Origin: Micrococcales bacterium UBA2037
Lineage (GTDB): Bacteria > Actinomycetota > Actinomycetes > Actinomycetales > Microbacteriaceae
DNA: 17,846 bases
Assembly (NCBI GenBank): GCA_002333405.1
Contig: DDBH01000023.1
Coordinates: 1 to 17,846, forward strand
Direction: 5' to 3'
A model generated the notes under the pieces. That model saw nothing but the letters and a program-made list of their open reading frames with translations, ran no database searches and was not told the DNA's origin. Positions 13,430-17,846 of the stretch are shown here, piece after piece; the stretch's first letter is position 1, and every line of letters starts with the position of its first letter. The position numbers were made by a program, and so were the translations under genes.

Positions 13430-14767
13430 CTAGTACTTGCCGTCAATCAGTTCGGCTGCCTGCTGCCAGGTCAAAGACCCGGTAACAAAGTTGGTTCCGG
13501 ATGCCCAGAACTCACCATTGACTTCAGCTGGCATCTGGTCAGATGCATCAAAGCCGAATACAGCAGCGTTTGCTAGTCCAGCACCGAAGGACCTGATTAG
13601 GTCGTTCGGGTACAAGGACAAGTCGAAGGTGGCGTGTGGTGACAGGTCACCGGTTGCTACCTGGTACTTCAGTACCTCTGGGCTTGCTATGAATGCAGCA
13701 ACAGCTGCAACATCCTGGTCAACGTGTCCATCGAAGACAGCGAAGATGTCGCCGCCGCCGATAACAGCTGCCTGTCCACCCTCAGGTGCTGGAACTGGGA
13801 ACACGCTGATACGTGAGTAGTCACCAGCTGCAATCTCAGCCTGAATATCTTCTGGCATGAATGAAGTGATGAATGATCCCTGACGCAGCATGAAGCACTG
13901 TCCAGCTGACTTTCCACCAGTCTCGAACAAGGGAGCAGTGTTACCGAAGTTGTCGGTCGCCATTGATACTCCGCCACCGTTTACGTGGCCCTCAGCTAGA
14001 AGTCGAGCTGAAACTAGCTCTGCCGCCGCTGAGATCTCGTCGCTGGCGAAATCAACCTCGCCTGTGACCCACTTCGCATATACGTCTGAGCCGTGTAGGC
14101 CAAGTACGTACTGCTCCATCCAGTCAGTGAATGCCCAACCAGTTGCTCCACCCGACTCAATTCCAGCACACCATGGGTAGCCGGAGCCGTCAGCGATGAT
14201 CTGAGCTTCGAGCGCCTGAAGCTCTGATTCTGAGCCTGGCACGTCATAGCCTGCAGCCGCGAAAGCTTCTGGGTTGTAGAAGACTAGTGACTTCTGGTTA
14301 GCAGAAACTGGAAGACCAAATAGCTGACCATCAACCTCAGCCAGAGATCCCCAGCCTGGAACAAGAGTTCCAAGTGGAACGCTGGTGTCGAAAACAGTGT
14401 CTAGTGGCACTAGGTACTCAGCTAGGTTCTTTAGTCCACCTGGCTGTGGCCACATTCCGATGTCTGGCTCCTGGCCGGACTCGATAGCAACCTGAATGTC
14501 GGTGTCGTAAGCAGCAAGTGATTCGAAGGTGATTTCAATGCCGTTAGCCGCACCGAATTCGTCCAGTGCCTGCTGGAAGGCTGCTGCTTGGGCTTCTCCG
14601 TAACCTCCGTAGATTGTTACTGAGCCGTCTCCAGCTGGCAATTCTTCAACTGCTGGCGCTGGGGCGGCACTTGTTGTCTCATCGGTAACAGTCTCTTCTG
14701 CAGCACAGCCCGCTAGAACTAGCAATGACGCCGCGGAAACTGCTACAAATTTAGTAGCTTTTTTCAT
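13430..14767 (-). CDS. Carbohydrate ABC transporter substrate-binding lipoprotein
   Basis: This 445-aa protein has a lysine-rich start (MKKATK), a hydrophobic core and lipobox LAGC with Cys21, then an acidic/Ala-Pro linker to about residue 48. The mature domain resembles family 1 solute-binding proteins for oligosaccharides: VTIYGGYGEAQAAAF, a helix DEFGAANGIEITFES, EPDIGMWPQPGG, and many exposed Trp residues that commonly stack on sugars. Ribosome site GAAAGGA lies about ten bases before ATG 14767. It is the first gene of the transporter transcript, has its own predicted promoter with a LacI-type operator, and is followed by a stabilising hairpin before the permeases. The hydrolase encoded just upstream suggests a fructoside-like substrate. 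Confidence 0.93.
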   Translation of the reverse strand: MKKATKFVAVSAASLLVLAGCAAEETVTDETTSAAPAPAVEELPAGDGSVTIYGGYGEAQAAAFQQALDEFGAANGIEITFESLAAYDTDIQVAIESGQEPDIGMWPQPGGLKNLAEYLVPLDTVFDTSVPLGTLVPGWGSLAEVDGQLFGLPVSANQKSLVFYNPEAFAAAGYDVPGSESELQALEAQIIADGSGYPWCAGIESGGATGWAFTDWMEQYVLGLHGSDVYAKWVTGEVDFASDEISAAAELVSARLLAEGHVNGGGVSMATDNFGNTAPLFETGGKSAGQCFMLRQGSFITSFMPEDIQAEIAAGDYSRISVFPVPAPEGGQAAVIGGGDIFAVFDGHVDQDVAAVAAFIASPEVLKYQVATGDLSPHATFDLSLYPNDLIRSFGAGLANAAVFGFDASDQMPAEVNGEFWASGTNFVTGSLTWQQAAELIDGKY

Positions 14768-14840
14768 CCTTGAAGTGTCCTTTCGTTACAAGATTTCGCC
14801 CCTGACGAGCGACCCTGTGCTTAGAAGCTACAGCTTTGGG

Positions 14841-14856
14841 TTGCCCAATTGGGCAA
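14841..14856. promoter_or_regulatory. Perfect 16-bp palindrome at the predicted start of the sugar-transport transcript
   Basis: TTGCCCAATTGGGCAA is its own reverse complement over all 16 bases. It overlaps the position where transcription should begin from the predicted promoter at 14859-14887. It has no loop, so a protein-binding site for a dimeric regulator is likelier than an RNA hairpin. The regulator is unknown. Confidence 0.5.
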
Positions 14857-14858
14857 GA

Positions 14859-14887
14859 AACTTAAATCGTTTATAACAATTTGTAAA
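14859..14887 (-). promoter_or_regulatory. Predicted promoter of the sugar-transport operon
   Basis: On the minus strand, TTTACA (14882-14887) and TAAGTT (14859-14864) are 17 bases apart, a good spacing for a sigma70-type promoter. The expected start near 14852 leaves an 85-base leader before ATG 14767. The -35 box sits inside the LacI-type operator. Confidence 0.5.
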
Positions 14888-14895
14888 CGCTTACA
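14882..14895. promoter_or_regulatory. LacI-family operator overlapping the -35 box
   Basis: TGTAAACGCTTACA is a near-perfect dyad with a central CG, the hallmark of LacI/GalR-family operators (TGTAAnCGnTTACA pattern). It covers the -35 element of the predicted promoter, consistent with repression. A weaker similar site, TTAAATCGTTTATAA (14862-14876), lies nearby. No LacI-type gene is in the window, so the repressor acts from elsewhere. Confidence 0.65.
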
Positions 14896-14913
14896 GTTTT
14901 TACAAATTTGATG

Positions 14914-15876
14914 TCAGGAATTGTCTTCCACTCGGAGCACTAATCCAAGATCAGAATTGGCCGTAACGGGTATTGGATCGCAGATTTCCCCCACGAACTT
15001 CCCATCGACTTCATTGAGAAATCCGAGCAGAAACCATTCACCGGCAGGATTTTGCACCAACCTGGCGGCATAGGGAAGCACGTGTTCGAAAGCGCGTGCC
15101 TCAGAGAAGTCAACGCTTGACAGGTCAGGGCGGCAAACAACTGAGTAAGTGGCGTCTCTGTTTCCAAATTGTGAACGACGCTGCTCTGATAGCTCTCTGT
15201 AGCCACAGCAGAACAGCACTAGCGGTATGCCGTCAACCACTTCGTACTGAAATACCTCGAGTTGGCCGAAGTCTTTTTGGGATACCGCAAGCGGTTGCAA
15301 AACTGTCCAGTTTCTCAGGTCTTTAGAGACTGCCTGAGCCATTGCCCCCCTGGTCTTAGGGTCGCCATTTTTCGCTCTTCCGGTGATTAACATCTGCCAA
15401 GATCCGGCCTCATTTTTGAAGACCCAAGGGTCTCTCCAGGCTTGATCGTGCCAGACGGATTTATCCAGCAATTCATACCAAGTCGAGTCGGCTTCGACCA
15501 GTGGATTGTTGGGATGTTTTACCCATGAAATTAGGTCTGTTGAGGTGGCGGCCCCGATTTTTTGAATGTCTCCGCCGTCCTCGCGTGATGTGCCGGTGTA
15601 GAACATCCACCAGGTCCCATCATCCGCCTTCACCACCGACCCGGTCCAGACCGTCCACGAATCAAACGCAGGAGAATCAGAAGGTGAAAATGCGTCTGGC
15701 AAGACAGTCCAAGTCGTCAGGTCTTTAGATACGGCATGGCCGACATTGGTGTAGCGATGGCGCCTATTTGGGTCCCCAAGACCCTTTGAGGCACAGAGGT
15801 AGAAGGCGTGACAAACATCACCATCCCACACGTACCAGCTATCCCAAATCCATCTATCAGCCAGTCTTATCGCCAA
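14914..15876 (-). CDS. Cytoplasmic glycoside hydrolase of clan GH-J type (GH32/GH68-like, fructosidase-like)
   Basis: This 320-aa single-domain beta-propeller hydrolase has no signal peptide, so it should split imported sugar inside the cell. The three acidic motifs of the clan are visible: IWDSWY (Asp12, nucleophile position), WRDPW (Asp149, transition-state stabiliser) and GQLEVFQY (Glu207, acid/base position). WTGS (77-80) matches the WSGS element of GH32. The first motif resembles GH68 (WDSWP) more than the WMNDPNG of ordinary invertases, and the length lacks the C-terminal beta-sandwich of GH32. Activity on a fructoside is inferred; GH43-like arabinosidase or xylosidase is an alternative. 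The start is TTG 15876 with AAAGGG five bases upstream and an in-frame stop above. The transporter genes lie downstream. Confidence 0.82.
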   Translation of the reverse strand: MAIRLADRWIWDSWYVWDGDVCHAFYLCASKGLGDPNRRHRYTNVGHAVSKDLTTWTVLPDAFSPSDSPAFDSWTVWTGSVVKADDGTWWMFYTGTSREDGGDIQKIGAATSTDLISWVKHPNNPLVEADSTWYELLDKSVWHDQAWRDPWVFKNEAGSWQMLITGRAKNGDPKTRGAMAQAVSKDLRNWTVLQPLAVSQKDFGQLEVFQYEVVDGIPLVLFCCGYRELSEQRRSQFGNRDATYSVVCRPDLSSVDFSEARAFEHVLPYAARLVQNPAGEWFLLGFLNEVDGKFVGEICDPIPVTANSDLGLVLRVEDNS

Positions 15877-15931
15877 AGCATCCCTTTCTCAAGAAACTTG
15901 ATGGGATGAGCATAGATCTAGGAGAGCCAGT

Positions 15932-15970
15932 TAAAGAAAAAACCAGCCTCAACTGTTGCTGAGACTGGTT
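15932..15970 (-). terminator. Intrinsic terminator of tRNA-Ser(TGA)
   Basis: AACCAGCCTCA (15941-15951) and TGAGACTGGTT (15960-15970) pair with one mismatch around an eight-base loop. On the minus strand the stem is followed directly by TTTTTTCTTT (15933-15942), a textbook intrinsic terminator. It ends about ten bases past the tRNA and insulates the hydrolase gene downstream. Confidence 0.85.
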
Positions 15971-15980
15971 CATCTACTGC

Positions 15981-16068
15981 TGGCGGAGGCCGTGGGATTC
16001 GAACCCACGAGACATTTCTGCCCACTGGTTTTCAAGACCAGCTCCATCGGCCGCTCGGACAGACCTCC
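15981..16068 (-). tRNA. tRNA-Ser(TGA), CCA end encoded
   Basis: On the minus strand, GGAGGTC pairs with GGCCTCC (one T-G pair), with discriminator G and encoded CCA (15981-15983). The anticodon arm GGTCTTGAAAACC gives anticodon TGA (serine TCN codons, chiefly TCA). A long variable arm and T-arm GTGGGTTCGAATCCCAC complete the serine tRNA. Its terminator follows at 15932-15970. Confidence 0.97.
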
Positions 16069-16075
16069 GCGACAC

Positions 16076-16102
16076 AGTTTAGTGGTAATTGCAAAAACTC
16101 AA
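16076..16102 (-). promoter_or_regulatory. Candidate promoter of tRNA-Ser(TGA)
   Basis: On the minus strand TAAACT (16076-16081) sits eight bases before the tRNA 5' end, with TTGAGT (16097-16102) 15 bases further upstream. The spacing is short for a sigma70 promoter, so only the -10 box is moderately supported. Confidence 0.4.
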
Positions 16103-16153
16103 GTGGTGAGCCAAAAACCAGCCAGGAATTGAACACCGAGGCCCCTGGTTTGA

Positions 16154-16729
16154 TTGAGCATGCGAGTAATTTCAGTGGTTCTTATGGCGCTAGTTCTTAG
16201 TTCGTGTGTCTCTGTCACGGAACAATCTCCGGATGTGGCCTCTGCTCCTCTAACTCAGACCGCTGAAGCAGAGCTCGACTCGCAATCAGAAGAGGTTGAT
16301 TCGGGAACTGGTTATTCGGATGAGTCAGTTGAGATGGCTGACACAGAGCCCAGTCCTTCGGTCACCGAATCGGTTGAATCATCGCCAGCACCTGTTGAAG
16401 GTGAGGGCCCCGCTCCCTCAGGCACAACCGTTGCTCCAACTGAGGCTCAGCCGTCTGTCGAACCCGCCCCTGACCCTTCTGAGGCCGAACCCACGGGCTA
16501 CACAATGGCGATGGTTGCCGCAAACAACTCCGGCTCCAGCTGCTGGTCTGTTATCAGGAACGACGTCTACGACCTAACTTCTTGGATCAGCTCTCACCCT
16601 GGAGGTAGCAACGCGATTTTGGGCATTTGTGGCAAGGAAGCAACTAGCACCTTTGATGCCCGCCACAGCGGTCAAGGTGCTCCGGAGTCAGCACTGAAAA
16701 GCTATCTGCTCGGTCCGCTAGCTGGCTAA
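16154..16729 (+). CDS. Lipoprotein with C-terminal cytochrome b5-like heme-binding domain
   Basis: This 191-aa protein has a short signal peptide ending in lipobox LSSC (Cys18), an unusually long acidic Ser/Pro/Glu/Thr-rich linker (about 20-128) that should extend through the cell wall, and a compact C-terminal domain (129-191). The domain has VYDLTSWISSHPGG and TFDARHSGQG: His148 in HPGG and His171 match the two axial heme ligands of cytochrome b5, 23 residues apart. Cys130 (SSCW) and Cys159 (GICG), also kept in the broken paralogue at the left end, may form a disulfide outside the cell. Start is either TTG 16154 or ATG 16160; the latter gives MRVISVVLM, and the ribosome site is weak for both. 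The TAA directly abuts the stop of the convergent HAD gene. An electron-transfer or heme-carrying role is inferred; the partner is unknown. Confidence 0.85.
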   Translation: MSMRVISVVLMALVLSSCVSVTEQSPDVASAPLTQTAEAELDSQSEEVDSGTGYSDESVEMADTEPSPSVTESVESSPAPVEGEGPAPSGTTVAPTEAQPSVEPAPDPSEAEPTGYTMAMVAANNSGSSCWSVIRNDVYDLTSWISSHPGGSNAILGICGKEATSTFDARHSGQGAPESALKSYLLGPLAG

Positions 16730-17560
16730 CTACTGGAAAAACTCAAGCCCCTCAAGCGATTTAAGTACCTGGGCGACCCCATCTTCTGTCACCGCAGCGG
16801 TCACAGCAGATGCGGCAAGCTTGACTTCTTCGGGAGCCTGACCCATCGCAAAAGCATGTCCGCCGAGGTTCTGAGCCCACCGGAACATGTCAATGTCGTT
16901 TCTGCCATCGCCCATTACAAGCACCCTGTTTGAGGTGTGCTGGTAGTGCTCCCTTAGCTGCCCTAGCGCGTGACCCTTGTCAATTCCCTTGGGTCCGATG
17001 TCCAACCAGGCGGTGTAGCCAATGGCGTAGCTCACGGACTGCAGTCCGACCTCGTCCATCAAGCGCAGAAACTGGTCAACATCGTGATCCGGGGACAGCA
17101 CCACTACTCGGCTCACCGGGTGGTGCAGCAATTCTTCTAGCGGGGTCTCGACATTTTGATCGCCCAGCGCATAGCTGGGAAAGGGTTTGTGGAAGCGGTA
17201 ACCGCCATCTAGGTCCTCAACGGCAAAGTGTGCATTTGGAACCGTCTCGATCAGCCTGGAAAGCACATCGGCCGGCTCAAAGGTCTTGACATCGTGGACT
17301 GCAAAGCCCTTTGGGTGAGAGGGGTCAAGCCTGATGGTCACGGCACCGTTTGAACAGACTGCATGCCCGGTGTCGAGTCCAAGCTGGTTTATCACCGGAT
17401 AGGCGTTTGCGGCAGCCCTTCCAGTTGCAACAAAGACATGGTGGCCAAGATCTTTTACGCGCTTGACCTGCTCAACAACCTGGTCCGAGAGGTAACCGTC
17501 ATCGTGCACCAGCGTGCCATCGATGTCGATGCCTACTAGCCAGGGGTTCTCGGCACTCAT
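16730..17560 (-). CDS. Cof-type HAD-superfamily phosphatase
   Basis: This 276-aa cytoplasmic hydrolase shows the HAD motifs: motif I DIDGTL (Asp12 nucleophile, Asp14 acid/base), motif II VATGRAA (Thr46), a conserved Lys in GIDKGHAL, and motif III/IV VMGDGRNDIDMF. The length and the late cap insertion between motifs II and III place it in the Cof (type IIB) group, which dephosphorylates sugar phosphates, flavin intermediates or other small metabolites; the substrate cannot be read. ATG 17560 follows the serS stop with no gap (TAGATG), so translation is probably coupled. Its TAG (16730-16732) touches the TAA of the convergent cytochrome b5-like gene, leaving no room for a terminator between them. 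Confidence 0.93.
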   Translation of the reverse strand: MSAENPWLVGIDIDGTLVHDDGYLSDQVVEQVKRVKDLGHHVFVATGRAAANAYPVINQLGLDTGHAVCSNGAVTIRLDPSHPKGFAVHDVKTFEPADVLSRLIETVPNAHFAVEDLDGGYRFHKPFPSYALGDQNVETPLEELLHHPVSRVVVLSPDHDVDQFLRLMDEVGLQSVSYAIGYTAWLDIGPKGIDKGHALGQLREHYQHTSNRVLVMGDGRNDIDMFRWAQNLGGHAFAMGQAPEEVKLAASAVTAAVTEDGVAQVLKSLEGLEFFQ

Positions 17561-17846
17561 CTAGTTGACGGGGCTTATCTTCTCAACGCCACCCAAATAT
17601 GGGCGCAATGCTGCCGGAATCAAAACCGAACCATCGGCCTGCTGGTGGTTCTCTAGGATCGCAACCAACCATCTGGTAGTGGCAAGCGTTCCATTCAAGG
17701 TGGCAGCAATGGTTGCCTTGCCGTCCTGGTCGCGGTAGCGAGTGTTGAGCCTTCGGGCTTGGAAAGTCGTGCAGTTTGAGGTTGAGGTCAGCTCGCGGTA
17801 GTCACCTTGGGTTGGGACCCAGGCCTCAACGTCATACTTTTTGGCA
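17561..17846 (-). CDS. serS: Seryl-tRNA synthetase, C-terminal part (5' end outside the window)
   Basis: The visible 94 C-terminal residues include KKYDVEAWVPTQGDYRELTS, SNCTTFQARRLNTRYR and NGTLATTRWLVAILENHQ, the unmistakable end of class II seryl-tRNA synthetase. These cover motif 3 (the Arg-containing class II ATP-binding segment around ARRL and LATTR) and the dimer-side tail ending VEKISPVN. The enzyme charges serine tRNAs, two of which lie nearby in this window. The stop TAG (17561-17563) abuts the HAD ATG. The reading frame runs off the right edge uninterrupted. Confidence 0.96.
   Translation of the reverse strand, partial: AKKYDVEAWVPTQGDYRELTSTSNCTTFQARRLNTRYRDQDGKATIAATLNGTLATTRWLVAILENHQQADGSVLIPAALRPYLGGVEKISPVN

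Noticed and set aside
1..17846. CRISPR array, insertion sequence, integrase or phage genes
   Set aside because: No regularly spaced repeats, transposase-like or recombinase-like protein, or terminal inverted repeats were found on either strand.

Overview
The window looks like the chromosome of a small-genome actinobacterium, most likely Microbacteriaceae of the freshwater or marine 'Luna' type (Rhodoluna/Aquiluna-like). The reasons are a LytR-CpsA-Psr wall-polymer ligase, lipoproteins with LTGC/LAGC/LSSC lipoboxes, moderate GC, very tight gene packing with many 1-4 nt overlaps, and frequent TTG/GTG starts. This placement is inference; no marker gene was searched.

Left to right: (1) a partial tRNA-Arg(ACG) on the minus strand (1-54). 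(2) A broken plus-strand lipoprotein gene with a cytochrome b5-like domain (about 178-588), followed by a perfect 13-bp hairpin. (3) A nine-gene minus-strand operon (8912 down to 672): aldehyde dehydrogenase, a 575-aa protein of unknown family, an M19 dipeptidase-like protein lacking several canonical metal ligands, a DUF3726-like protein, a RidA-like protein, and a complete polar amino-acid ABC importer (ATPase, two permeases, binding lipoprotein). Every junction except the last is a 1-4 nt overlap. A divergent LysR regulator (9005-9913) faces it. (4) tRNA-Ser(GCT), then an LCP-family protein. (5) A carbohydrate unit: MalG-type and MalF-type permeases, sugar-binding lipoprotein, and a cytoplasmic clan GH-J (GH32/GH68-like) fructosidase-type hydrolase, with a LacI-type operator over the predicted promoter. 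(6) tRNA-Ser(TGA) with its terminator. (7) An intact paralogue of the broken cytochrome b5-like lipoprotein, a Cof-type HAD phosphatase, and the 3' end of serS.

How the genes fit together: segment 3 reads as uptake plus catabolism of one unidentified amino-acid-like or amine compound. The ABC importer brings it in, the three little-known proteins presumably open or cleave it, RidA handles reactive imine/enamine intermediates, the aldehyde dehydrogenase oxidises the resulting aldehyde, and LysR senses substrate or product. Segment 5 reads as import of a small fructoside or related sugar and its hydrolysis in the cytoplasm. The housekeeping backbone (tRNA-Arg, tRNA-Ser, LCP, tRNA-Ser, HAD, serS) appears to carry these two nutrient modules between tRNA genes. 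The most novel item is the catabolic operon, particularly the 575-aa protein together with the M19-like and DUF3726-like partners.
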